This document shows, one piece after another, positions 5,832 through 14,146 of a stretch of 16,251 bases of DNA. Both the position numbers and the translations under genes were made by a program. The notes beneath the pieces were generated by a model, which saw nothing but the letters and a program-made list of their open reading frames with translations, ran no database searches and had not been told where the DNA came from. The DNA lies in assembly GCA_017381835.1 (NCBI GenBank), contig JAFOBK010000099.1, positions 1 through 16,251 of the forward strand, read 5' to 3'. Numbering within the stretch: the first letter of the stretch is position 1; every line of letters starts with the position of its first letter. The DNA comes from Oscillospiraceae bacterium. GTDB taxonomy: Bacteria; Bacillota_A; Clostridia; Oscillospirales; Oscillospiraceae.

Positions 5832-8090
5832 ATGATAACCTATGAAAACGGTCTGTTTGCGCTGCAGGGGGACGGGTTTACCAATTTAATGCGGGTGAAC
5901 CAGTGGGGGCTGTTAGAGCAGCTGTATTTTGGCCCCACAGTCAGCGCTTCGGACTGGACTGCTTTTCAGCCGGAGCCGGGCATTGGCTGGGGCGCATCGG
6001 TCCTGCTGGAGACCGGCAACAACAGTAGCTGCGCAGATGCCATGCCCCTGGCATGGAGCGGCAGCGGACGGGGCGATTATCGGGAATCTCCTTTGGATAT
6101 CGGTGCTTCCACAGACTTTCACTATGAAAGTCACCGGATTTTGGAAGCGGCAGTTCCTATGGAATGCGGACTTCCTCAGGCAAGGGGTAAAGGCGAGATT
6201 TTGGAGATCACCATGACCCAAAAGGGTCTGAAGCTGCTGTTGTACTTCGGCATTTTCGGTGGTGTCCTCACCCGCCGTACGGTGCTGATCAACACCGGTG
6301 AGGAGACTATCTCTATACATAAGTGCATGAGTTTTCTGATGGATCTTCCCGGTGACTGGGAAATGACTACCTTCGACGGCGGCTGGATCGCGGAAATGCA
6401 CAAAAACACTGCTCCCGTGCAGGAAAACCGGATTGTTAATGAGAGTACCACCGGCTTTTCCTCCCACCGGCATAATCCCGGTTTTATGCTCAGCGAGCCG
6501 GATGCAACGGAGGACAGCGGCTGGGTCTGCGGCTTCAATCTGATCTATTCCGGCAACCATTATGGATCTGCCCAGCGTTCCTTGCAGGGTTTTACCCGCA
6601 TTATGCAGGGTATTTCCCCTGACAATTTTACCTGGGAACTGGCAGGCGGGGAACGTTTTGAAACACCGGAAGCGGTGATGGCGGTATCCGACCGGGGCTT
6701 CGGCGGCATGAGCCGGAAGATGCACCAATTTGTTTTAAGCCACATCATTCCTACCTACTGGCAGAACCGGTGCCGCCCCGTCCTTTACAATGACTGGGAA
6801 GGCTGCATGTTCGATTTTAATCAGCGAAAGCTGATGAACCTGGCCAAGCAGGCCAAGGAGCTGGGTTGTGAGCTGTTCGTGCTGGATGATGGCTGGTTCG
6901 GCAAGCGGGATGACGATACCTCCAGCCTGGGTGATTATAGCATCCATAAAAAGAAATTACCCCAGGGCATCAAAGGCCTCAGCGAGCGGATCAACCATTT
7001 GGGCCTGGAATTCGGCCTGTGGTTTGAACCGGAGGCGGTGAATCCCGACTCGGATCTGTACCGAACCCACCCCGATTGGGCATTGACCGATGGCTTTACA
7101 CCCCTCACCGGCCGCAATGAACTGCTGCTGGATCTGACAAAACCTGAAGTGCGGGACTATATCGTAAAAAATGTTACCAATTTACTGGACAATGCCAATA
7201 TTTCCTATGTGAAGTGGGATATGAATCGCCACAGCATTGCCCTGGGAGAAAAGGCCCACCGCTATATTTTGGGACTTTACGATGTACTGCGCCGGATTTT
7301 TGAACCCCGTCCCAATGTGCTGCTGGAATCCTGTGCTTCCGGCGGTAACCGATTTGATCTTGGCATGTTGTGCTACGGCCCTCAGATTTGGAGCAGTGAC
7401 AATACTGACCCGATTTCCCGCCTGGAGATTCAGGGGAATCTCAGCTATCTCTATCCCCAGTCCACCTTTGGCGCTCATGTAAGTGCCGCTCCCCATGCTC
7501 AGACGCTGCGGGCAACGCCCCTCACCACCCGGGGTAATGTATCCTTCTTCGGCTGCCTGGGTTATGAGCTGGATTTGGATCACCTGCTGGGCGTGGAGCA
7601 GAAGGAAATTAAGGAGCAGATCGCTCTTTACAAAAAATACCGGGATGTGTTCCAGTTTGGCACGTTTTCACGCCTGAAAAACGGCTGGCAGGTGCAAAAG
7701 GGCAAGGTCACCATTGCCGGTGTTTTCCGCAAACTGGGAAATGCTGCCCCCGGTTATGAACAGCTGCGACTGAAAAATATGGCTCCCGGTAAGTGCTATC
7801 ACTTCCGGAACCGTGCCCAGGAACTGCGAATCGGTCAGTTCGGCAGCCTGGTGAAGCATGTGGCTCCCGTTTCCCTGAATCCCAACGGTGTGATTCTGAG
7901 AACTGTGGATCGCCATATGACCATGCATGACGGCGTTCAGGATCTGACCGCTTCCGGCGCTGCGCTGATGAGTGGTGTGAACTTGCTGCCCTTGTTCCGG
8001 GGCACCGGCTACCACGAACGGCAGCGGACACTGTTGGATTTCGGCAGCGAAGTCTATATTGTAGAGGAGGTTTCCAATGACGAAACTTGA
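5832..8090 (+). CDS. GH36 alpha-galactosidase
   Basis: Releases alpha-1,6-linked galactose from raffinose, stachyose or melibiose. 752 residues, the usual size of tetrameric group I GH36 enzymes, no signal peptide, so cytoplasmic. An N-terminal beta-sandwich domain (about 1-330) precedes a TIM-barrel with FVLDDGWFGKRDDD, LGLEFGLWFEPEAVN, nucleophile D463 in YVKWDMNR, ESCASGGNRFD, and acid/base D523 in IWSSDNTDP. A C-terminal beta domain follows. Start: ATG 5832 lies about 9 nt after AAAGGA (5817-5822) and gives MITYENGLFALQ, a normal GH36 beginning. First gene of a four-gene operon; its last 14 bases overlap the symporter gene, whose ribosome site lies within this ORF. Working together with the symporter, it would hydrolyse imported galactosides inside the cell. 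Confidence 0.97.
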   Translation: MITYENGLFALQGDGFTNLMRVNQWGLLEQLYFGPTVSASDWTAFQPEPGIGWGASVLLETGNNSSCADAMPLAWSGSGRGDYRESPLDIGASTDFHYESHRILEAAVPMECGLPQARGKGEILEITMTQKGLKLLLYFGIFGGVLTRRTVLINTGEETISIHKCMSFLMDLPGDWEMTTFDGGWIAEMHKNTAPVQENRIVNESTTGFSSHRHNPGFMLSEPDATEDSGWVCGFNLIYSGNHYGSAQRSLQGFTRIMQGISPDNFTWELAGGERFETPEAVMAVSDRGFGGMSRKMHQFVLSHIIPTYWQNRCRPVLYNDWEGCMFDFNQRKLMNLAKQAKELGCELFVLDDGWFGKRDDDTSSLGDYSIHKKKLPQGIKGLSERINHLGLEFGLWFEPEAVNPDSDLYRTHPDWALTDGFTPLTGRNELLLDLTKPEVRDYIVKNVTNLLDNANISYVKWDMNRHSIALGEKAHRYILGLYDVLRRIFEPRPNVLLESCASGGNRFDLGMLCYGPQIWSSDNTDPISRLEIQGNLSYLYPQSTFGAHVSAAPHAQTLRATPLTTRGNVSFFGCLGYELDLDHLLGVEQKEIKEQIALYKKYRDVFQFGTFSRLKNGWQVQKGKVTIAGVFRKLGNAAPGYEQLRLKNMAPGKCYHFRNRAQELRIGQFGSLVKHVAPVSLNPNGVILRTVDRHMTMHDGVQDLTASGAALMSGVNLLPLFRGTGYHERQRTLLDFGSEVYIVEEVSNDET

Positions 8091-9438
8091 TAACCGCAAC
8101 AAAACATTCTTTGGCCTGGGTACCATCGGCCGGGATATGTTCTATTCCTTTGAGGCCAACACCCTTTTGTATTTTCTGTCCGATGTTTTGAGCCTGCCGG
8201 TGTGGGTCTTTGCCGCTGCCAGCATGGTGCTTTCTGTGATGCGTATTTTTGACGCCATCAACGACCCCATTACCGGTCTCGTTATCGACAATATCCGCTC
8301 TCCCTGGGGTAAGTTCAAGCCTGCAATCCTGGTGGGCGGTGTTCTCAGCGCCATTTTCTCCGTGCTGCTGTTTGCAGACATAGGTACCGGCTGGACCTTT
8401 GTCATTATCTTTGCCATTGCCTATTTCCTGTGGGATGTATCGTTTGGCATCAATGACATCGCCTACTGGACACTGCTTCCCGCCATGTCTTCGGATCAGA
8501 AATTCCGGGAAAAGACCGGCGCGTTTGCCAGAATTTGCGCCAATATCGGCGCTTATGCGGTGATGGTCGGCTGGCAGCCTGTGACCTCTGCGTTGGGTGA
8601 CACCCCCAAGGCCTGGTTCTGGTGCGCTGTGGTGATCGGTGTGATTTACCTGCTGGGTCTGCTGTTCCCGCTGCTGGGTGTCAAAGAAAAGCGGGTTGCT
8701 ATGGAAGACCAGGAATCCACAACACTGAAGCAAATGTGGATCGCCCTGACCCACAACGATCAGCTGATGTGGACGACCCTGGCAATGGCTCTGTTTATGG
8801 TAGGCTACTCCACAACCGTTGGCTTTGCGGTTTATTACATGAAATATGTCTTCGGCAATGAGAGCCTTTATGTGGTGCTTGTTGGTGTTTGCGGCGTTGC
8901 CCAGCTTAGCGCATTGGGTGTCTATCCTTCTGTGGCCAAACGCTTTAACCGCAGACAGCTTTACACCCTGTCTACCGTCCTGGTGCTGGCAGGCTATGGT
9001 ATTTTCTTCTTTGCGGAAATTTCCATTATTCTGATTGCCCTGGGTGCGGTGTTGGTATTTGTGGGTCAGGCATTTATTCAGACCCTGATGCTGATGTTCC
9101 TGGCGGATACCGTGGAATACGGCCAGTGGAAACTGGGTAAGCGTAATGAGTCCATTACCTTCTCTGTGCAGCCTTTCATCAATAAGATCGGCGGCGCTCT
9201 GTCCACCGCGGTGGTCAGCTTGACCCTGATCATTGCCGGCATTAAGATTGACGGCGGCACGGTGGATGCCATTGATGCATCCGGAAAACTTTTGGTAAAG
9301 GCATCCATGTTTGCTCTGCCCCTGGTGGCCATTGTGGCAGGCTATATCATTTACTTGAAGAAATATAAAATCAGCGAAACTTTCTATGGAGAAATTATCC
9401 GGGATCTGGAAGAAAGAGAAAAGGAGAAAATGCTATGA
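8077..9438 (+). CDS. GPH-family sugar:cation symporter (MelB-like)
   Basis: Inner-membrane symporter of the glycoside-pentoside-hexuronide family (MFS fold, about 12 TM helices), 453 residues. It probably imports the galactosides split by the preceding enzyme. The N-terminal GLGTIGRDMFYSF and the motif RIFDAINDPITG place acidic residues D20, D59 and D63 in the positions of Salmonella MelB D19, D55 and D59, which bind sugar and cation. Cation-coupled melibiose-type transport is therefore plausible. The loop IRSPWGKFKP after TM2 is typical of the family. The start ATG 8077 has GAGGAGG at 8064-8070 and overlaps the alpha-galactosidase stop by 14 nt. The stop overlaps the next start (ATGA, 9435-9438). 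The exact substrate is inferred only from the neighbour; raffinose-size sugars often use ABC transporters, so melibiose is the simplest guess. Confidence 0.92.
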   Translation: MTKLDNRNKTFFGLGTIGRDMFYSFEANTLLYFLSDVLSLPVWVFAAASMVLSVMRIFDAINDPITGLVIDNIRSPWGKFKPAILVGGVLSAIFSVLLFADIGTGWTFVIIFAIAYFLWDVSFGINDIAYWTLLPAMSSDQKFREKTGAFARICANIGAYAVMVGWQPVTSALGDTPKAWFWCAVVIGVIYLLGLLFPLLGVKEKRVAMEDQESTTLKQMWIALTHNDQLMWTTLAMALFMVGYSTTVGFAVYYMKYVFGNESLYVVLVGVCGVAQLSALGVYPSVAKRFNRRQLYTLSTVLVLAGYGIFFFAEISIILIALGAVLVFVGQAFIQTLMLMFLADTVEYGQWKLGKRNESITFSVQPFINKIGGALSTAVVSLTLIIAGIKIDGGTVDAIDASGKLLVKASMFALPLVAIVAGYIIYLKKYKISETFYGEIIRDLEEREKEKML

Positions 9439-9929
9439 GTATTATCAATGAACCTAAGATCAAAAACGGACTGCTGCAGGCGATCCGGGAACAGCTGGAG
9501 CATCGTGCTCTGTGGATGTATCTGCTGTGCGATGAAGCTAAAAAGAAGGGTCTCAATCCCGAAGAATATGCCCCCGCTGCCATTAAGCGCTGCGGTCTGT
9601 ACCAGGGCGCAGGCCTGGTGAAGAAGGGCGGCATGGGTCAGAGCTTGAAGGGCCTGAAGAAGGCATTGTTCAGCAAGGCTGCCCAGCTGGTATTTGAAAT
9701 GAAGATCCTGCGCTGTACCGATGACAACCTGGATATAGATTTCCACTATTGCCCCCTGGTGAAGGCCTGGCAGAAGCAGGGCTGCTCCGATGAGGAGATC
9801 CAGCTGATGTGCGACCACGCCATGTGCGGCGACCGTGGTATTGCCGAGAGCTTCGGCTGCAAGCTGGAGCTGCCCGAGACCATTGCAAAGGGCGACGGTG
9901 TCTGCCAGATCCGGTTCGTGAGGAAGTAA
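9435..9929 (+). CDS. ATC-hydrolase family protein (L-2-amino-thiazoline-4-carboxylate hydrolase-like)
   Basis: Small soluble protein of 164 residues that I place in the ATC-hydrolase family from its pattern HYCPLVKAW...GCSDEEIQLMC...GDRGIAESFGCKLEL and the ending KGDGVCQIRFVRK. In Pseudomonas the named enzyme opens the thiazoline ring of ATC to give N-carbamoyl-L-cysteine; most gut-bacterial members are uncharacterised, so the real substrate is unknown. It is mainly helical and carries eight cysteines, several clustered (C106, C117, C126, C131, C142, C157), which could bind a metal. The ATG overlaps the symporter stop, with AAGGAG at 9421-9426. The M20 amidohydrolase starts one base after the stop. 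That pairing resembles the two-step ATC-to-cysteine route, see findings. Confidence 0.72.
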   Translation: MSIINEPKIKNGLLQAIREQLEHRALWMYLLCDEAKKKGLNPEEYAPAAIKRCGLYQGAGLVKKGGMGQSLKGLKKALFSKAAQLVFEMKILRCTDDNLDIDFHYCPLVKAWQKQGCSDEEIQLMCDHAMCGDRGIAESFGCKLELPETIAKGDGVCQIRFVRK

Positions 9930-9930
9930 T

Positions 9931-11019
9931 ATGAGCAAACTCCTGGAATACTACGAGCATCTTCATGCCCATCCGGAATTGTCCGGGAAGGAGTTTCAAA
10001 CGGCGGAGTTTTTGCTGGACACTTTAGCGGGTATGGGGTACGCACCTGAACGGATCGGTGAGGCCGGCGTTTATGCAGATCTCATCACAGATCCGGATGC
10101 TCCGTGGATCTTGCTGCGTTCCGATATGGATGCCCTTCCCGTTACAGAGGAAACGGGTGTTCCCTATGCCTCCCAAAATCCCGGCGTGATGCATGCCTGC
10201 GGCCACGATTCTCATATGGCGATGCTGCTGTCAGCTGCGGAGGAACTGAAGAAAAAGAATCTTCCCCAGAATATTCGCTTTCTGTTCCAGCCTGCGGAAG
10301 AGATAGTCGCAGGCGCTGCGGAAATGGTGGCGGCGGGTGCAGTTCCTGCCGATACCACGGCGGTATTCGGTATGCATGTGTGGCCCGGTGTGCAGAAAGG
10401 AAAAGTGCTGGTGAAGGCCGGTCCTTTGATGGCTTCCACTACCACCATCCAAATCCACTGCCGTGGAGTGGGTGCCCACTGCGGAAAGCGGGAACTGGGA
10501 AAGGATGCTTTGATGACCATGGCGCAGATCCTGGCGCGCTCCAAAGAAGCGGAGGCGCTGGCGGAAGGCGATGGCAGTATTCTGTTCTTCGGCATGCTCC
10601 AGTCCGGAACAAGCCACAATATTGTAGCGTCTACTGCATTTATGAAGGGCACGCTGCGCACTTACTATCCCAAGACCCGGGAAAAGGTTTTGGCAAAATT
10701 GGAAGAAATCGCTGCGGAAACGGCAAAACAGTACGGCACGGAAGTAGAAGTGACTTACAGTAACTTTGCTCCTGCGGTGATCAATCCTGAAGGACTAGCC
10801 AAACAGGTGCAGGAACTGCTTCCTAATGCAGTTACGGAAATCGAACCTACCCATATTGCGGAGGATTTTTCCCGTTACCAGGAGGTGGCTCCCGGTGTGC
10901 TGATGTGGCTGGGTGTGGGCGATACCCCGAGCCTTCACAACGGCAAATTCCTGGCACCCAAGGAAGTGCTTCCTATGGGCGTGGATGCCTGGGTGCGGCT
11001 TGCCGAGCATAAGTGGTAA
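9931..11019 (+). CDS. M20D amidohydrolase (N-acyl-amino-acid / hippurate / IAA-conjugate hydrolase type)
   Basis: Zinc or manganese-dependent cytoplasmic amidase of 362 residues that cleaves N-acyl or conjugated amino acids. Metal ligands in M20D order are visible: C90 and H92 in MHACGHD, E123/E124 in QPAEE, H149 in GMHVWPG and H336 in SLHNGKF. A dimerisation (lid) domain lies at about 170-280. RSDMDALPV is the conserved M20D region I. ATG 9931 follows the previous stop by one base, with AGGAAG at 9921-9926, so it is coupled to the ATC-hydrolase-like gene. Last gene of the operon, followed by a bidirectional terminator. Exact substrate unknown; candidates are N-acetyl or N-carbamoyl amino acids. 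True carbamoylases usually belong to another M20 branch (M20C), so that assignment would need testing. Confidence 0.93.
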   Translation: MSKLLEYYEHLHAHPELSGKEFQTAEFLLDTLAGMGYAPERIGEAGVYADLITDPDAPWILLRSDMDALPVTEETGVPYASQNPGVMHACGHDSHMAMLLSAAEELKKKNLPQNIRFLFQPAEEIVAGAAEMVAAGAVPADTTAVFGMHVWPGVQKGKVLVKAGPLMASTTTIQIHCRGVGAHCGKRELGKDALMTMAQILARSKEAEALAEGDGSILFFGMLQSGTSHNIVASTAFMKGTLRTYYPKTREKVLAKLEEIAAETAKQYGTEVEVTYSNFAPAVINPEGLAKQVQELLPNAVTEIEPTHIAEDFSRYQEVAPGVLMWLGVGDTPSLHNGKFLAPKEVLPMGVDAWVRLAEHKW

Positions 11020-11021
11020 TC

Positions 11022-11053
11022 AAAAAGAGCGTGTCAATTGACACGCTCTTTTT
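11022..11053. terminator. Bidirectional terminator between convergent M20 and CrtO-like genes
   Basis: A near-perfect 32-bp palindrome: AAAAAGAGCGTGTCAA and its complement, with A-tract and T-tract flanks. The minus-strand gene's stop codon (11036-11034) lies inside it. Confidence 0.93.
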
Positions 11054-11573
11054 CTATAAATCTTAGAATTCTTGGCCGGTTAAACCGCTGTATGATTACA
11101 AAAGAAGCATCATACATGGCTGCCAGCAGGGAAGTGATCAAAAAGACGGGGAAGGCACCAAAAGGAACGGCGGCCAATAACGGCAGAAAACTCAATATAA
11201 CGATCACTTCGTGGACAATTTCCGCCTGGCACATGGCCTGGGCAATTTCATCCCAGCTGTGAAGCTTGGGGTCAAAGATATCAGGGGTATAGGTGGGCAT
11301 ATTGCCCTTCCATTTTTTGACTTTCAGTACATGGTAAAGCTTGCGTTCAAAAAGCCGCAGCTGATACCAGGCTTTGCGGTAGTCCGCCTTGTTTTGCATG
11401 ATGCCATTGACGATATGACCCACCAACAGCCGCATGGCAAAATGATAAAAGCAGGTGCCAAAGGTGATGGCAATAGCCAGCGCCCAGGAAAGATTGAAGC
11501 AGTACAGTGCGGAAAAGAGGATGGTCAGCAGAAAACTGACGAGCGCCGCACCTTTCATGACTTTTGCCATCAT
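11034..11573 (-). CDS. Small membrane protein resembling glycosyl-4,4'-diaponeurosporenoate acyltransferase (CrtO-like)
   Basis: 179 residues with an N-terminal hydrophobic pair of helices (about 8-55) and a C-terminal hydrophobic hairpin (about 121-160). Between and after them I see W88-K89 within VKKWKGNMP, E118 with H121 near the start of the second hydrophobic part, and QRFNRPRILR (from 162) at the C-terminus. The WK...P, E-x-x-H and QR(F/Y)NR-x-R pattern is that of the CrtO acyltransferase family of staphyloxanthin biosynthesis. No other carotenoid gene is nearby, so the acceptor is probably a different lipid or glycolipid. Start: ATG 11573 overlaps the desulfurase TGA (ATGA, 11573-11570); the Shine-Dalgarno is weak, consistent with coupling. 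Alternative starts are 11570 and 11555. Last gene of the mnmE operon. Confidence 0.6.
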   Translation of the reverse strand: MMAKVMKGAALVSFLLTILFSALYCFNLSWALAIAITFGTCFYHFAMRLLVGHIVNGIMQNKADYRKAWYQLRLFERKLYHVLKVKKWKGNMPTYTPDIFDPKLHSWDEIAQAMCQAEIVHEVIVILSFLPLLAAVPFGAFPVFLITSLLAAMYDASFVIIQRFNRPRILRFIEKERVN

Positions 11574-12697
11574 CTTGTGCGGGTGAGAATATCCCGCTCG
11601 ATCACATCCACCAGTTTGTCCAGCTCTTCCTGGGTGGTGTCCTTGCAAATGGATACACGGAAGCTGCCGTCGATCACTTCAGGAGCAAGGCCCATCGCCA
11701 CCATCACGTGGCTGCGATGACCTTTGGCGCAGGCAGAACCGGCAGATACGCAGATACCTGCGTCCTGCAGAATGTTGATGGTGTTCTGGGTGGGAATGCC
11801 GGGGATGGCAATATTCAGAATGTGGGGAGCCTGGTGTGCGCCGTTGATAACCACACCGTCAAGTTTACATAACTTTTCGACAAGACCATTGATCAATTCG
11901 GCCTCTCTTGCAATATCTTCTTTGAAAGTGGCTTTGCCGGCTTCGCAGGCTGCCGCAAAACCGAAGATGGCGGGTGTACCTTCGGTACCGCTGCGCAGAC
12001 CACTCTCCTGACCGCCGCCGATGGCCCGGGCGGGGAAGGACTTTAACTTGGGGGAAATATAAAGCGCGCCGGCACCCTTGGGGCCGTGTACCTTGTGGGA
12101 GGAGATGGAGATCAGATCCGCACCCAAAGTCTTGGCCTGGAAGGGAATCTTCAGGAAACCCTGGACTGCATCGGTGTGGAAAATGGCATCGGGGCAAATT
12201 CTGTGGGTCAGCTTTGACATCTGGGCGATGGGCATCACCGCGCCGCTTTCATTATTCACCATCATAACGGAAACCAAAATGGTGTCTTTCCGCAGTGTGG
12301 CCTTCAAGGTGTCCAAAGTAATACAGCCTAAGTGATCCGGCTGCAGGTAAGTCACTTCATAACCCTGGGATTCCAGCTCCTTCATGCAGTTTAAAATAGC
12401 GGGATGCTCCACAGCGGTGGTAATGATGTGCTTGCCACGCTTGCCCATTCTCTTCACACTGGAGAAAATGGCCCAGTTATCGGCTTCCGTACCGCCGGAG
12501 GTAAAGAACACCCGGTCCGGTTCAGCGCCCAGAGCAGCAGCTACCTTGGCACGGGCAGAGCGCATCAGTTTGGCCCCCTCCATGCCAAAATGATACAGAG
12601 AACTGGGATTGGCCCAATTTTCTGTCATTGCATCCATCACAGCCTCCACAGCCTCTTTGCAAGGCTTAGTGGTGGCAGAATTATCCAAATAAATCAT
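11570..12697 (-). CDS. Cysteine desulfurase, NifS/IscS type
   Basis: PLP enzyme converting cysteine to alanine and an enzyme-bound persulfide. 375 residues. Visible are TSGGTEADN (67-75), H98 in VEHPA, NNESG (148-152), D176 and Q179 in HTDAVQG, the PLP lysine K202 in SSHKVHGPKG, RSGTEG (235-240) and the catalytic C323 in SAGSACAKGH on the mobile loop (group I type). Start MIYLDNSATT at 12697 has GGAGG about 10 nt upstream. It lies 58 nt after mnmE on the same strand and overlaps the CrtO-like gene by 4 nt. MnmE modifies position 5 of U34 in certain tRNAs, and 2-thiolation of the same base needs a desulfurase plus MnmA (YrvO in Bacillus subtilis). A tRNA-thiolation role is therefore plausible, though Fe-S assembly is not excluded; no iscU or mnmA is visible here. 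Confidence 0.94.
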   Translation of the reverse strand: MIYLDNSATTKPCKEAVEAVMDAMTENWANPSSLYHFGMEGAKLMRSARAKVAAALGAEPDRVFFTSGGTEADNWAIFSSVKRMGKRGKHIITTAVEHPAILNCMKELESQGYEVTYLQPDHLGCITLDTLKATLRKDTILVSVMMVNNESGAVMPIAQMSKLTHRICPDAIFHTDAVQGFLKIPFQAKTLGADLISISSHKVHGPKGAGALYISPKLKSFPARAIGGGQESGLRSGTEGTPAIFGFAAACEAGKATFKEDIAREAELINGLVEKLCKLDGVVINGAHQAPHILNIAIPGIPTQNTINILQDAGICVSAGSACAKGHRSHVMVAMGLAPEVIDGSFRVSICKDTTQEELDKLVDVIERDILTRTR

Positions 12698-12713
12698 TGT
12701 GTTTGTTCCTCCA

Positions 12714-12749
12714 CGTCATTGCGAGGGCGCTTGCACCCGCGGCAATCCG
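12714..12749. repeat. REP-like palindromic element between mnmE and the desulfurase gene
   Basis: The stretch starts CGTCATTGCGAGGG and ends CCCGCGGCAATCCG. Arms ATTGC and GCAAT bracket an inner GGG/CCC, so it can fold into an imperfect hairpin. The TCATTGCGAGG...GCAATCC pattern recalls dispersed intergenic repeats in other bacterial genomes (recognition from memory, not searched). It lies wholly between the mnmE stop and the ribosome site of the desulfurase gene. No second copy is in the window. Confidence 0.6.
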
Positions 12750-12755
12750 TTTTCT

Positions 12756-14117
12756 TTATTTACCAACGCAGAATCTCTCAAAGATTCTTGCAGTAATATC
12801 TTCTCTCACCGTTGCACCGGTGACCTCGCCCATAGCCTCCATGGCTTCTTCCACATCTGTCAGTACCGCATCGGGAGTCAAGCCCAGCTTTAATCCCTGC
12901 AGCGCCCGAAGCATAGCCTCGTAAGCTCTGCGGATAGCATCAAACTGGCGGGGGTTGGTCAGAATGGAGCCGTCGCAGGGAGTGTCATTTTCAAACATCA
13001 TGTCCACCACATCTGCCAGCTGATCCAAACCTTCGCCGGTCTTTGCGCAAATGTTGATGACATACATGAAAGGAAGATCACCGGGAATAACTACACTGCC
13101 TTTATCGCTCTTATTGATCAAGGCAATAGCGTTGTCCATCTCGCATACCGCATCTATTACGATCCGGTCATCTTCAGTCAAGGGCGCAGAGCCGTCGCAG
13201 ACGAAGATCACAAGATCCGCGTTTTCCGCAGCCTGGCGGGAGCGCTCCACGCCGATGGCTTCGATTCGATCTTCCGTTTCCCGAATACCGGCGGTGTCGA
13301 TCAGTCGCAGGCGGGTCTTGCCCAGCATGACGGTCTCTTCCACGGTGTCGCGGGTAGTACCGGCGATCTCGGTGACGATCACACGCTCATAACCGGCCAG
13401 TGCGTTCAAAAGGCTGGACTTGCCTACATTGGGTTTGCCTACGATGGCAGCGGCTACACCCTGCTTGATGATCCGGCCCTGACCGTAGGTGTTCAGCAGG
13501 GCATACAGATCCTTTGCATTCTTCCGCAGAGAAGTTTCGTAGGCCTTTAAACCAAAATCTTCAATATCCTCATCAGGATAATCCAGCACCGCATGGAAAT
13601 GGCTGCAAAGATCGGTCAGATCGTTATAAATAGGGTTCAGCTTCTTCTGCAGCGTGCCGCCTACCTGGCCGGCAGCATTGGCAGCGGCATCGGCAGAATC
13701 CGCTTCAATCAGATCGATAACCGCTTCGGCCTGGGTCAGATCCAGCTGGCCGTTTAAGAATGCACGCTTGGTGAATTCACCCCGGGTGGCAGGTCTGGCG
13801 CCTGCCAGATACAGGGCGTCCAGTCCGGAGGCCAGTACCGCGGGAGAACCGTGGCACTGAATCTCCACAGTATCTTCGCCGGTGTAGCTATGAGGACCGC
13901 GGGTATAGACCGCCATACACTGGTCGATGACACGACCTTCTTTATCCTGCAGTGTGCCCAGCATCAGCTTCCGGTTGGGAGCTTCTTCCAGGGGCATACC
14001 GCTTGTGAGCTTAAAAACTTTGCCTGCCACTTGGGCGCAGCCGTCACCGGTAAGACGCAAAATACCGATGGCGCTGATCTGATTGCCGGTGGATACGGCA
14101 GCAATGACATGGGACAT
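12756..14117 (-). CDS. mnmE: tRNA modification GTPase MnmE
   Basis: With MnmG it installs the (carboxymethyl)aminomethyl group at C5 of wobble uridine 34, using GTP, a folate one-carbon unit and potassium. 453 residues, normal length. The N-terminal folate-binding domain (1-118) has GPHSYTGED and ARPATRGEFTKRAFLNG. The helical domain is split around a G domain with G1 GKPNVGKS (227-234), G2 TTRD (254-257), G3 DTAG (274-277) and G4 NKSD (335-338). The C-terminus is the essential FCVGK with C450. Start: ATG 14117 (MSHVIAAVSTG) has GGAGG 6 nt upstream; the reading frame stays open to 14186, but that extension is low-complexity promoter sequence. Unlike many Clostridia, where mnmE is next to jag and mnmG, here the downstream neighbour is a desulfurase. 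Confidence 0.97.
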   Translation of the reverse strand: MSHVIAAVSTGNQISAIGILRLTGDGCAQVAGKVFKLTSGMPLEEAPNRKLMLGTLQDKEGRVIDQCMAVYTRGPHSYTGEDTVEIQCHGSPAVLASGLDALYLAGARPATRGEFTKRAFLNGQLDLTQAEAVIDLIEADSADAAANAAGQVGGTLQKKLNPIYNDLTDLCSHFHAVLDYPDEDIEDFGLKAYETSLRKNAKDLYALLNTYGQGRIIKQGVAAAIVGKPNVGKSSLLNALAGYERVIVTEIAGTTRDTVEETVMLGKTRLRLIDTAGIRETEDRIEAIGVERSRQAAENADLVIFVCDGSAPLTEDDRIVIDAVCEMDNAIALINKSDKGSVVIPGDLPFMYVINICAKTGEGLDQLADVVDMMFENDTPCDGSILTNPRQFDAIRRAYEAMLRALQGLKLGLTPDAVLTDVEEAMEAMGEVTGATVREDITARIFERFCVGK

Positions 14118-14146
14118 AGAAATCCTCCAAATTACAATAATAAATA

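Noticed and set aside
7708..8754. A 348-codon open frame on the minus strand spanning the GH36 and symporter genes
   Set aside because: It crosses two well-supported plus-strand genes and their overlap; the translation is low-complexity and has no recognisable domain.
9931..11019. Calling the M20 enzyme an N-carbamoyl-L-cysteine amidase outright
   Set aside because: The MHACGHD and QPAEE motifs place it in M20D, not in the usual carbamoylase branch; kept only as a hypothesis.
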